From Lunularia cruciata (taxonomy: Eukaryota > Streptophyta > Marchantiopsida > Lunulariales > Lunulariaceae), in NCBI GenBank assembly GCA_948567375.1, contig OX419762.1, forward strand, positions 15,692,001-15,756,000: a stretch of DNA of 64,000 bases, given 5' to 3'. This document shows, in pieces, positions 45,113 through 57,985 of this stretch (positions within the stretch are counted from its first letter, which is position 1; each line of letters opens with the position of its first letter). The notes beneath the pieces are model-generated. The model did no database searches, was not told where the DNA came from, and saw only the letters and a list, made by a program, of their open reading frames with translations. The position numbers and the translations under genes are program-made.

Positions 45113-48100
45113 TTTAGCCGCTGTTTTTAAAAGATCAGAATGTAAAAATATAACATCTCCTCGAAAAGCTTCGCTACCAGGTTCTCTCTCTTTATTAATC
45201 TTGAAATAAGTGAAGTGCATATGCAATTACTTGTGTGGATTATTTTTGACTATAAACTTATTTATGCTTAATTGTATCAAAACGTGACTAAATTAATCTA
45301 TTCTATTTTATCATAGTGCAATGGTGCTTCTGGTTGAGAAAATGTTCTACTAATTATATATATATGCTTATTTATCTCAGTGAAGAATCAAGTGAAAATA
45401 GAAATTTTAAAACCTTTCCATGAAAATATTTAAAAATTAAAAGTATTTTTATTATTAAAACATATTTAGATATTTAGAGATATTCATAAAGATGACATGC
45501 TTTTGAATATTTTGAAATGTGTGTGGTTAGTTCAGAATGTGGAAAGAAAACAATATATAAATTATACTATAAAAACTATCTTCTCATTGCAATTTTTTTA
45601 AATTTTTTGGGTAAATAATATTATTTATAACTTCACGTGCATTCCAATAAAGAAAATAAATTATAAGATGAAAAATTACTATAAATAATAAACTTACTGA
45701 CTTCTTACGTAGATGTTCATAAGTCTGGTGATTAATAATCAGATAATAATCTTGATAATCTTAATAATCTTAATTCTATCTGAAAGTTATTGATATCAAT
45801 GGTTGATGGTTGTATATTAGTTGTACCCTCCAAATTTTATGTAACGTATATCACATGGTTTTAAATGATTACATTTATTCTCTAATTACAAGTGATATAC
45901 CGTAAATAATCCTAATAATATATTTATAATTTATATTATACATATTTTGTACCTGTAATAAATATCTTAGAGTAAAATTGTAAATTCTATCTTATAGTAT
46001 ACATAAATTTATAAATAAACTTATTTTCAATAAAAATTTAAAATTTAAAATTTAAATGATACTAATAATAAAAATAAGAAAATTTATTTTCTATTAAATA
46101 ACTTTTGATTCTGCAACTAAATTAAGAAAACCATATATGAATCAACGAATGAACTAGTTCTAGATTGATTCCTCCTCTTGTCTAATTAACTGTTTAAAAA
46201 TTTAGCACATATAGTACAAGAAATTACCGTAATATAGTAATTATTAATTAAGCTGGTTATTCTAATTACCTTTTCTGTTTATTATCCCTCCCCTGAATTT
46301 ATCTCTTTCTAGTTTTTTTTCTCCTCTCTTCTCGCACATATGAATAGCACACCTTTTATAAGGTTATAAAGTTATGTGCACTCATTAGCGCTTATGAGAT
46401 TCAGCAGAAAATCTTAATTCACAGTTTTAGAATTTAAAGAGGTAAATAAAAATAAATTTAATTTCTTTCTTATTATGAGAAACAATAAAATAACAACATG
46501 TAACAACCTTATTAAAAAGAAGGAATCAACTATGTTTTCTCGGGGATAAACAATGGATAATTGATTGCATCTTGTTCTTCGAGCATAGTCTCGCTGGTGT
46601 CACCTTATTTCATAAGGTGACAACTCTTCACTTCCATGAAGATGTGGGATGTGCGAATGTTCTATCTGGCATACGGCTCAAACTCGTATGTACCCTCCCT
46701 CAGTTTCCGGGTGTTTTCACACCGATTCAGATCTCCTTAGATGGCGAATTCGTTTGATGAACAATCTCTTCGTACACAATAGCTGTTACCGTCAACAGAT
46801 TTCATACTCTGACATTTCCTAGTTTAAACACTTTCTCTTAATCGAAATCGAACACTGGATAACGTTTGCTAATGAAAGATATTCATATTTGATCATATGA
46901 CTTGAGGCAATCTTTCGGGAACATATTGTATATACGTTGGTAGTGCTTCCAAATACTTTCAGGTGACAAAAGTTGGATAGTATCTTTTCCCAAGGTCTAC
47001 CGCAAAAATGATCACACACAAACAGAATCGAACTCTGAGAGTATCTTCGAGGTTAAAGGCAGATTCACTGCACACATACAGTATTGGATATAATGTTGTG
47101 AACATCAAGTCGTACATGTCCATTCTCTCAATAGAAATCTGTTCGAGCTCGTACGTCTATTCGAGGTTCAAGAAAGAGAAAGCTATCTTGAGGAGACAAC
47201 TGGGCACACCTGCACGTTCTATGAGACTCGCAACAAGTGCAGTAAGGTATATAGAAGTGCACGTAACTTCACACAAATCTTCAAATGGCCGATGCGGATT
47301 TAGTTCACGAACCGAACACATATGTAAAATGGCCGATGTCTGCGACCGATCTCTTTTGACAGTGGACGATTTAGTCCAAGTTAGAGTACAGAAATCCAGC
47401 TCCGGAGTATGCTCGAGGGTCTTGAGTCTAACCAGCGAGTTTGTCCTTCTGGCCGCTTTGTCGTTTGCTACATGAAGACCGTGTCCTTACTTCGGAGGAT
47501 CCTTCTGTCTGGGCATTGATCCTCTGTCACAGTGGCAGATTCATGTGGTATTTCAACACTTATTGGTCTCAAACGTTCACGTTGTACTCAGCTACATTTG
47601 TGCCATATGTGCGCTTCGATGTGATTATAAGCAAGAATCATTTCTCACGCATATGGTGAGAAGGATGCCAACTGGATCAGCAAAATTCGAGGTGAGAGTC
47701 CAAGTTCTACAGAGGATATTGTACACCGATAGCCAGTTTTTTCGGCGAATAGGATATCCAATCATCCATCCTCATCTTCGCGGATTACTGTCCCGATAAT
47801 CCAAATTTGTAGAAGTTAGACTCATCCACTGTGAACTTCATATGCTCGATAGAAAATCCAAGTGGTTTACAACCGTCGATGTCAAATTCCTTCACAAGAT
47901 TAGATTGGGCAGTAACTTGTAAGATCTACTTAATAAATTTGCTACTACAGCTTGTGGGTGCGATCCGTACTGTCTAGTTCAAAAGTCCCTTCTCTGTGTC
48001 AGTAACAGTTAAGTCAGGCTAAACCGCTCGCTGAAAAGGGGGACAGAAATCGGTGTACAGATCAAGATACTTATTATATGGTTGTGTTTATGTCCTGAAG

Positions 48101-49026
48101 GAAACTCGAACGTTCTGTGCCTATCGGAAATTGCATTGCAATGCAGAAGCCAGTTTCCTTCCATTGTTAAACGAAGAGGAAGACCTTATCCTGTTCCATT
48201 TTCTGCAGACGTCACGCATGAAGCTGCTATGTCATATGGAGAGTCATATGTCAATAGTTTCTCATTACAGTAATTGATGCTAGACCTTTCTTGTTCTTTC
48301 AAGGGGCCTAAATACTTTATCTTCACTCATAAGGATCGAGTCCCTCATCTTAACGGGAGTTCGAAATAGCTAAATGAATGCGATCCGCTACTGATAGTGA
48401 CAACATGCGTAGATAAAATCCAAGTAAGATGGTTCAATAAGATTTCCTTTGTTTAGATAATTACTACAGGTCAAGAAAAGGTTACTAACCAAGTTTACGG
48501 ACGCACTGGAAGAAGTAACGAGCAGACACACACATACCGCAACTTTTAACGATCTAATGCAAATAGTGACCTCATGAACAGGCTATGAAAGCCAAAGTAA
48601 CCAAGTGCTCATGATGAAATGAGCCGTCTCCAGGGAGAAAAATAATGTGTGAAGGAAAGAATGACACATGATTATGAAGTTGCAAAGCTGAAGGAATTTC
48701 GTCCTACGAATTCATACAAAGAATGCTACTTCATCTGTCTAGGCTCTTTAATCTTAATTCTTCTCTTTATAGTTCACTTAAAATTGGTGTAACGGAGATA
48801 TTTGAGTAAGGGAAGCAGAAGCCTATGTAATGTGTATTGGAGGTATTATCCGGAGCTGCCCCGAAATGATTCAGTTTCTCCCCTTTTTTCATCTTACCTC
48901 CGCGGGCTATCTCGATTTGCAGATCTATTTAAGTAGATCCACCAGTGCTCTGGTACGAACTAATGTATCAACTGACATAATCGATCTAACTAGCGTTATA
49001 TTGCAATTGGAGCACAAATCACTAAT
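45113..49026. other. AT-rich gap without recognised genes
   Basis: 45,150-46,500 is strongly AT-rich. 46,500-49,000 is closer to average composition with short open frames (for example 47,008-47,475) that match nothing I know. A perfect 11-bp palindromic stem lies at about 46,598-46,622 (TGTCACCTTAT/ATAAGGTGACA). The last kilobase is the 3' flank of NPF copy 2. Confidence 0.35.
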
Positions 49027-51916
49027 TTAAGTGCCTGTTGTCGTCTGTTTCTTCAATGGTTCCTTGATGGGGAAAAGTTTGGACGTTTCGTAATCAGTAC
49101 TGGGATCTTGAGCAATTTGATCCGGACGAAGTTCTACATGCATGTTGTTGACGGTGCTCACTTGTTTGTAAGTATGCAGTTTGGCAACCAGAAGGTAGAA
49201 GAAAAAGTTGATGGTCGCGAGGATAGCTAGAAGCCAGTAGTAGTTGTCCAGTCGACTCGTGTTTATGTTCTTCTGAAGCCAGCCGCCATGTTTGCTGCGG
49301 CTTGTCGCACTGTTGACAATCGAAACGATAACACTGCTGGAGAAGTACCCCACTGAGATAGTGCAGAACATCAGCGCAGTGCCCAGAGACTGCATACTGT
49401 CCGGAGCTTCGCTGTAGAAAAAATCGAGCTGCCCAGGATAGACGAATGCTTCACCAATGGCGAGAATGACGTACTGGGGTAAGAACCACCACATTGTGAG
49501 CGGAAGAACGCGTTTCGGGGTGTCCTCCGCGTCTAAATCGTCCACTAGACCAAGTCTTCGGACTTCCACCAAAGCGGCTACGATCATTGAGAGGATAGGA
49601 ATAGCCATTCCCACGCCAACTCTTTGCAGCACAGTGATTCCTTCTGCGTTTCCAGTGAATTTTCTCGCAAAAGGTATGAAGAGACGATCATAGAGAGGAA
49701 GGAAGAGCAGAACTGTAAAGTTGAAGATCACAGGTGTCACACTTCCTGGTGGAACTTTAAAGTTCGTTCCCAGATGTCTGTTCGTTGTCTGTATTTGTGC
49801 CACGGCGAATGTGGTAGCTTGTGCCAACGTCGTCCAGTAAAATATGGTGAAGAGCCATACAGGGAGCAATCGAAGCAGCATTTTGACATCTTCGACTTCA
49901 TTCAGTCCCCTTTGTTTCCATTTATTCGGGCTTTCCATTGTCGTGCTGTTGTTGTATTTCGCAGCCTTATCCAGCCATCTGTGGATGGGGCAACCAAAAA
50001 AAGTTAAAAACCATCTCTGCAGGGTCTTCAATGTACAGGCATCACACGATAATACCTTACCATTCGTGAAAGGCTGCACAAGCATCCACCTCCAACTCAA
50101 TTTTCCATGCTGAATTTGGGGTTCACAGACTGATACGGCAAATATATATGAATGTTGGATATTTGAGTGAGAACACTACTAACTTCCCACCAAATGCCAG
50201 CAAAATATGTCTCGGGCATAATTCTGAACATTGTGAACTGCGTTACATACTGATCAGATCATGCTGACATGAAACAGAAACACACAGAACACAACTCTCC
50301 GAATTCGGGAGCTCGGCCAAATCCTCGGGGAACTCCGATCAAGAGCCACACCAAACATGTGTCACCCAGGTCAGTAGTAAGATCAAGAATAAAGAGAACA
50401 CACACCGCAAATTCTTTGTATGAAGTGGTATTCTTTGTTCTCCTCTCGTCCGCATTTCGTCATAATACTTGGACACTTCCTGCTCCGAAAGAGGTGGCAA
50501 CTTATAGTTTCTGATGGCCGCTACCAATACTCCGAATACAGTAACCAGAGGACTACCTTTGGGAACTCTGTATCTATAAGTGCGTCTTTTAAATATTAGC
50601 TGGAACAAAGATGTAGACATGATTATGAGCAAGATTCCCCAACCCCAATCCCATCCCACATTGTCCTGCATGTAGATCAACAGAGTCGATGCTACCAAAG
50701 ACCCCATCATTGTTGCCCAGTAAAACCAGTTGAAGAAGCTCGGAAGGAGGGGGCCCTCCGCAGGATCACCCTCCTCAAATTGATCAGCTCCGAATGGTGA
50801 GACTGTTGCTTTTATACCACCAATTCCTAAAGCTATAACATATAGTCCTAAGTATATGACTGCTAGTCCTGATCCGTGTACGGCTGTACAGTTCTGTGGG
50901 TCTGGACATGCTTTATCCTGATTGTTCAGACTGGGTATCACTATGGTCAATACCATCACCAAATATCCCTGCAGATTCAACTGATAAATTTAGTCTCTGA
51001 AAAGCTTTACCTATCCTCTGTCAAACTACCGCAACTCTGAAGAATAGAATCTTAACATCGAACTGCCGTTCTTTACATTCTGAGGAACTTCTTAACGTTC
51101 TCCGAAGCTCTAAGACTGATTTGAAGTAACAACTAACACGTAATCACCAGGAGAAGAACCTGAGCTTGAAAGCAAATTCAGTATTATGTACGTAGGGCTC
51201 GGTTGACAGTAGAAACTTACCAGCATCTGGGTGATAACGGATCCAATTATAATATAGTAACGGCCGAAGTATGTGTCAGCCAAAAAGCCTCCTAGAAGTG
51301 GGAGGAGGAAGGACGTCCCAAAGAAGTTCGTCACCATGTTTGCGGCGTACGGCAGTGGGAGTTTCTTCTCAAAGACTAAAAAGGAAACTAGGTTAAACTG
51401 AGCTCCAGATGTCGCAAGCTTCTCTGTAACTTCGATGCCTGCATCATCGTCGGACATTCGAGTCTGTTAAACTTTTGCAACTCTTGAAATTCCGCGATGT
51501 TCTGAAAATTAAAAGTCATGGCAGCTCAGTTGCAATATCCTATCCAAAACCAAATCCCCAGAAATTTCTTTGTTTACAGAAACCCCTCTGGAACTATAAC
51601 ACGAAATCGCAATGAGACGGATGAATTCGGCGGAGAAGGATATAAATAGAACCCGGTACGAATTGTCACCAGCCTATTCAGATATTGATATCGGCAGTGA
51701 TGGATAGGAGATATACATACAGCATATGTAAGGAGTGATTTTCCATCCTCCAGTTTTTGTCTTGTCGGCTGGTTCCCCTTTATAGTCCACCGTTCCATCC
51801 TGTGTAATAAGCCTCCGCTGCTCCGCGACCTCTATATCGTCCTCGAGATCCTCGGTCCTACCCTGCCAGAATAATTGCGATACTTGGTTAAGAGAACGCT
51901 GATGCAGCTCGAGCAA
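49027..51916 (-). CDS. NPF (NRT1/PTR family) proton-coupled transporter, copy 2, four exons seen
   Basis: Exons on the minus strand: 51916-51721 (or 51862-51721 if an upstream first exon exists), 51438-51221, 50968-50406 and 49978-49027, with GT-AG introns and matching phases, about 642 residues from the ATG at 51,916. Motifs as in copy 1: GTVDYKG, GGWKITPYIC, EVTEK, LPLPYAANMVTNFFG, LLGGFLADTYFGRY, FGADQFEEGD, FFNWFYWATMMGSL, WLDKAA, LPVWLFTIFYWTTLAQATTF and IGEAFVYPGQLDFFYSEAPD. The 218-bp and 563-bp exons equal those of copy 1. The start is uncertain: an acceptor (TCTGGCAG) lies at the same place as in copy 1, where a short coding exon is spliced upstream. Substrate unknown; appears intact. 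Confidence 0.88.
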
Positions 51917-54900
51917 TCTGGTGTTATCTGCACTTGCAAACCTCTTACTCGTTCTGATTGAATCTTTGATTTGATCTGCAGATTGCGAAGCTACAGAAAG
52001 CTACATATGCCCATGCCTATTACAGAACCTCATACATGTTGAATTCTTCACACTGTATTGGTTGAGAGCCAGAACAATTGGGCGTATAATACTTCAGAAC
52101 TATATGCTTTCTTGGCTTCAAAACTTGATCCAAGACTTGAGACGTATGGTACAACTTTTTGCACCCGGATACGAAAGGCAGTTGGTAATATTATTAAAAC
52201 AACCATAGAATCATCCAAAAGTTGCACACAAACCGATCGTTGGGATATCTACGGAAGAATCGATGTTGTAATGCCGACTGAGATAGCTAGGAAGAGGGTG
52301 AATGGAATTGAAGGTGACATTACTTTGTTATGTAGTGAAAGATAAAGCAGAAAGCATACCATTCTGACTTCGACAGCGGATTTTCAATGGTGAACCTCAG
52401 GATTGGTGGCCAGTGTCCCCAGTATACCTACACGTCTACCCTCGGACACATGAAGTGCTCGTTAGCGCAACGGACGATTGAGAGTGGAGATCTGACCAAA
52501 ACGTCCCAAAATTCCGGAACTAAAGCAAGATGCTCTTTCAATTTGAGCAAAAGAGTCAAGCATTAGAGCAGCTGTTTAGAACAAATAGAGCTCAAAAAAG
52601 TATTGAGCGATCTCTAGAGCTGAAATCGGTAAAGAAAACAGCACTGACGCAGGTGCTAGCCGCCTCGTGTTGAAGGTACTGGGAATCAATTAAACAAAAA
52701 CTTCAGTAATGCATATGGGTCGTGTTGCCAGGTTACTATACTTGAGCTCAGAGTTCGTGATCAATTTCGAACATATTCGGCCCGTACACCCTGTTTCGGC
52801 GAGAAAGTGTGCACCGTGCAACATAACCTGTTTGGGATGAGGAGAGAATTGGTGCAACAATGACGTAGATCAGGTATCCAGACTGCCTGTCAGCACTGTG
52901 GAGACATAGGCATCTGCTTCTCGTCGGGGTTCTACAAACATGACACAAAGTAGAGGTAGCTGTGGCGCCCGTGCACCTCTAATGATCATGAAGTCTCGTC
53001 ACAGCTGCAGCCTGACACACGAGACAGAGAAAATTATACTTCAGCTCTACATAAAGCATGCCATGACAATGACATCGATCACTCAAAGTGAGCGTTATAA
53101 GTACACAATAACTGAGCTGACTAATGACGAGAGGCACGAATGAATCCAACTTTAGGAGTCTCCTAGATCCCATGCAGCTAGGGAAAGCTGGATAGACCAT
53201 GCTAACTACAGGTCCGATTTAAACCTTTAGTTCATGCATGTAAACGTCATGAGTGACGCCAAGAGTGCAATGCAGGAGTGGTAACATAAGTACGTATACT
53301 CTCTGAAATTGTTAGTACTCGGGAGTAGCTCAAAATGTTACAATTAGGGAAAATGACAAGTGGAGAAAAGATTTGTCTTCAAGTAGTCATTGATCTGTTT
53401 AATTTTACCGTTCGTAATGAACATACTCATACTACACTGTTGCACAAGTTGATTTACAGTGAAACTCCTTTTCGAAACTAACTGAAGTTATTATTATTAT
53501 TACGGTTTCTCATGCGACTATTTCTTGAAACTTTTCTCATTCTCGAAATCATCTCAAGGGAATAATCACAAATAAGTCATGGTTAAATAAGTACATTCGA
53601 CTGAAATAGTAATACTTTGAATCTCATGCCCTTAACCTTGGGATCACCTCGACGGAACTCCTAATCTTCTCCCGATTGAAGACAACTGCACCTGTCCAGA
53701 CACGAACTATCAAGTGCAGGTTGGACAGAACAAAAATTGCTTGTTTATGGTCCTACTATGTATATGTGCTGAACTGGTCCACATGCGTCATCTCACTTAA
53801 GAATTAGGCCACAATTTCAAAATGTGCTCCGCCTAATATTCTCTTCACGACAAACGCATATGGAGTTTGAAATATCTGTGTGTAGTAGACAGATATCTTA
53901 TATCGATACTGATCCTATTGGGGCTCAGTCCCATTTTAGTTCTTACTAGTATTAGCCCTGTGCATCAAAACGACCTTCTTAAACATATATGTCGTCCCCC
54001 TCCCCACTCTTTGTCCCCGTCCGCAAAACCAAGTTCGTCCGTTGTCTCTCTCCCCATCCGTTATCTCTATTCCCGTTAAGTAGCATCGCCCGTTATCTTC
54101 GTCTCCAGACGTAGGTCCAAGTTTCACATCCTTTGTCCCCGTCCCCATGAACACTTCCATCCATCGTCCCCCGTCCCTAGGTACCTACCCTTGTAGTAGG
54201 CGACAATCGCCTCTTGAAGGTTAGTAAGATTGTCTCAACCTGTAGTTACCGTGGTCTATCCAGTACTGCTCTGATGTGAACTGTCGAGGTCTACGCACAG
54301 TGCTAATGCTACATACAGCTGGAACATTCTCTTAAGAGGCATCATGAGGCATCTGACCGCTAATGACAAGTTGGAGACTAAAAGGCGAGCTCTGTTCGAT
54401 CAGGAGTTCAACAAGTGGTATCTGCTGCACTATCATCAATCTTCCACATTTTGGCAGATCCAAAAAGGTCATAGATGGTCGCTAAGTCTATATGAATACG
54501 CTGACGGCTTTACAGCCCAATCGATATAGATTGTGCGTCATCAAGTGCACTCCGACTTTAAGGCCCTCATGAGGACTTGACTGTCCTGAACTTTAAGCAA
54601 AGCTGGTGCAGCTTTTTCATGCAAACGTTCAAGAGCGTTAGAGTTAGAGCGTACGGTAAACACAGGCTCCAGCGCTCGGGCGTTTGAATTCGGGTAAATG
54701 ACTGCCGAATGCTGTGAAGAAAGCACAATGCATCGAAGTACTGTACTATTTACAAGGCGACAATCTTGCGCAGAGAGGGACTCTATAGTACCCCTCGCAG
54801 TTTACATGTGGGTGCTGAAATTCAGCTATATGTTCTTTTCTCTTTGATGTTCATTCCAATGGAGAGGAGCAATTCTAACTTTTGTTTGTCCGGGAAGAGT

Positions 54901-57433
54901 GGAAAGGATCATGTAGTATCTAGATTTTCATTCAGTGTGATTTCTAGTTTTATGTAGATCATTAATTTTAAAATGTGGTGGTGAAAATACATTATAAAAT
55001 GCTCCATCCATTCTAAAAATGTGGGAGATTTTGAAGAAACACATTTCAGGAAATTGCAATATAATGTATAACATTCCAATTTTATTACCAATATTACCTT
55101 AATAAAAACTAAAAAATCAGAAACATGAACAGCGTTAGATCCTAGGGTAAGGGAACAAAACATGACTTACTATAAAATTGCGAGTAGCGTTGATAGTTCA
55201 TTGAAATTCTCTTTCAAATTTTAGTGTTTCATACTGAACTTGGGTTGTAAATTTTAGGCCCCGTCTTGGATTTCAAGGAAACATTCATGCAGAAGTAGTG
55301 CCTCTGGCTAGAGAAACCTTAAACAATGGGATCTTTTGATGTCAGGTTTTATTCTGTTTCAGATTTCATTGTCTGAACAGAGAGAAAACTAAGCTAAGAA
55401 TCGAAGATACGCACAATCTAAAATCTATGAACCTTGCTTGGCAGATCCAAGCAGGATTTTCTGGACTGGAAAATTTACATGTTTATAATATTCAGCTTGT
55501 TATAGGGTGGGCTGCGCTGAGTTTAGGACTATCTCTTTGAATTTCGGAAATGCACCTTGATTTTCTTAAGGATTTGTCCAAGTTTTAGCTCTAATATTCG
55601 AGGACAAACTTTGACTTTGCATTCTAAACTTTGCGGCCTACTTTTAAGTTCGAGATCCCATTTAAAATTACATTGTGCAAAATCCAATTATTCTAGGTGA
55701 CAAATATAAATAATTTATTTAGAATTAACAATTCAATTCCTCGTTAATCAAGAGATTTATTATCACCATACAATAAGGGAACTAATATTTCCACACCCCA
55801 CATATATCCGAGCGGTCGACCTTCGCCGTCACCTTCACCACGAAAATAGGTGACCCCGGATCCGACGGCAAATGGAGGACATCCTGCAAGGGGAAATGTG
55901 GAAATATGAAATGGATGGTGTAGATTTATGAATTCACTAACTAAATTCTAAAAAAATCTAATTAATGAACCAAAAAATTATTACATTCATTAAATAACGC
56001 AATCGCATTATTTTACCAAACACTTTTTAATAATTACATAGTTTAATTCACATACATAAAAGATGTAGATTAAGCTAAGCCACGTCTGTACATGTAACAC
56101 CAAAGAGGACGTACTATTAATTTCTATTGTCATAGGTCTAGTCCATGTGCCATTAAATCCATCTTTAGAATTTTATATAGTCATCACCTTTGAAGTATCA
56201 TAAGATTCATATTGGAGTTTATCGTTGTTCATTTAATGGATCTTCCAATCTTTCTGGTTATCCTATGTGTGCCAGGTTCTTTTCTTCATAGGACAAATTA
56301 AGCATTGCGATACGATTAAAACTTAACATCAATTTACCCCTTCATATTATACTGGTAAAGCTTATGGAATCTTTCCATGCTTTTCAATTCTTGTTATGTC
56401 ATGTGTGTCATCGTCTCTTTCTCTACAATCTCACAGATCTTTTATAAAGCGATGTCTCTAATGCGTAAACACAACCCTATAAATTCCGCTTTGCACATTG
56501 ATGATCGTCATCTGACAGAACAAGTGTGTCGTGGAGTGAAGTGAAGTGAAGTCCTCTTCATTCTCCTGGGGTGATCACTACCTGTATCCGGTCCTAATCT
56601 AATCCCCAAGGCTTGTCTGAACTTGAATGATGATCATTCTCTTATTCGCTCGAATCGTAAAGACGAACTTTTGAACTCACAAATTGGAAACTGAAAAGTG
56701 GGAAGGCATATTTGAGGTGGGAAGCCTCAAATAAACATTTCAACATCGAGGATTGTTCGCATAGCTAAATTTAAAGATCTGTTGCAGTTGGTAGAAAGCC
56801 ATGAGTTCATTTGATATTGGGTTGCGTTTGGTGCAACTGCCCCATACAGCCAGGATTGACTTGCCGGCGCCGGCTCAAAGAAAAAGAAAAGTCTTGTTTT
56901 AAGTGGAAGCTCAGTTTCACCCCAACGAACTTCTCATTTATACTCTCCTCTACGATGTGAACATTCGTATTATAAAATATCTACTGTTGGGTGTCGCCCC
57001 TAACCTCGTAGAGAACGTGTGTTTGCCCGCACAACTTTCTGGTGCAACTAGCCGCAAATTAGACCAAGTAACATATCGAGTTCAATCTTTACTCAATTTC
57101 AATCCCAAGATTTCAATTTCCACATATAACGATTATAACCGCATATGGACAACATTTCACAAATTTCAAATCCAGATTTCGTAATAATATTATCGGTGAT
57201 CGAATAATGATTGAATAAAGTAAAAGTAAGATATCTGTGAATTCCAAAGGTATCTTGCGTAAAGAAAATGATGCATGAGAGGTTACATAACTCAACCATA
57301 TTATGTGAATTTTAGTAGAACCTCAACTTTTAAATCTATTTTGGAATGCTTTGTAGACTTGAAACAGCTTTATATTCGAAGTCTCTTTCTTTAGATGTAG
57401 GTGATTCTCCACTGATATAAGGTAAACTCGACG
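51917..57433. other. intergenic region upstream of NPF copy 2, no gene recognised
   Basis: The first kilobase probably holds the promoter and perhaps a first exon of NPF copy 2. The rest has short open frames on both strands without family resemblance. A C-rich tract with repeated GTCCCC-like units lies at about 53,985-54,175, and a GC-richer island at about 55,800-55,890. Confidence 0.3.
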
Positions 57434-57490
57434 AGGTTCTTTTTAGAGGAGAGGAGCATTTGTTATTTCCCTAATCATACTTATATCCTA
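57434..57490 (+). repeat. direct repeat flanking the plus R2-like copy (left member)
   Basis: TTCTTTTTAGAGGAGAGGAG through TTATTTCCCTAATCATACTTATATCCTAT is repeated with a few changes at 61,930-61,986, beyond the other side of the R2-like element. Probably part of an older repeat, perhaps an LTR, into which the R2-like element was inserted. Confidence 0.7.
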
Positions 57491-57985
57491 TCTTTTGCGG
57501 GGTTTGGAGCTGTGGGAGGAGCTGCGGCGGAGTGTGGAGATGGGAGAGGAGAGGGAGAGACGTGAGACAATTTTGATAAATTCTGAATGCTCTCTAGCAT
57601 GTAGCCTTTGAGTGAATAGTAGATTCTCTTCGTTTTTCAATTTCGGTTCCATTGGCACCTAGATTGAAGACTATGGAGAATGGAGTAGAAAGTTATGAAG
57701 TTTTTTAGTGTTTTTAGGGTTGAGAGCAATCATTATACATTGAGAGTGATGGGTTGTGAATTTTCATTTCTAATCTCTGGGTTTTCATGATTAAGTTCCA
57801 TGTGAATTTAATTTGAAAATTTTGGAGATGGAAATTGAAAGTTATGAGAGTTTATAGATTTTAGGGTTTGGAGAGATTGTTTATGTGAGTTATGTGAGTT
57901 GGGATGTGAGGGGTTGTGGTTTTGCAGATATGGGGAGATATGGAGAGGAGTATCATGTGTTGCTATCACTATTCTTGTGATAGCC

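Noticed and set aside
49457..50113. Plus-strand open frames over NPF copy 2
   Set aside because: Antisense shadows of the NPF exons, with no independent similarity.
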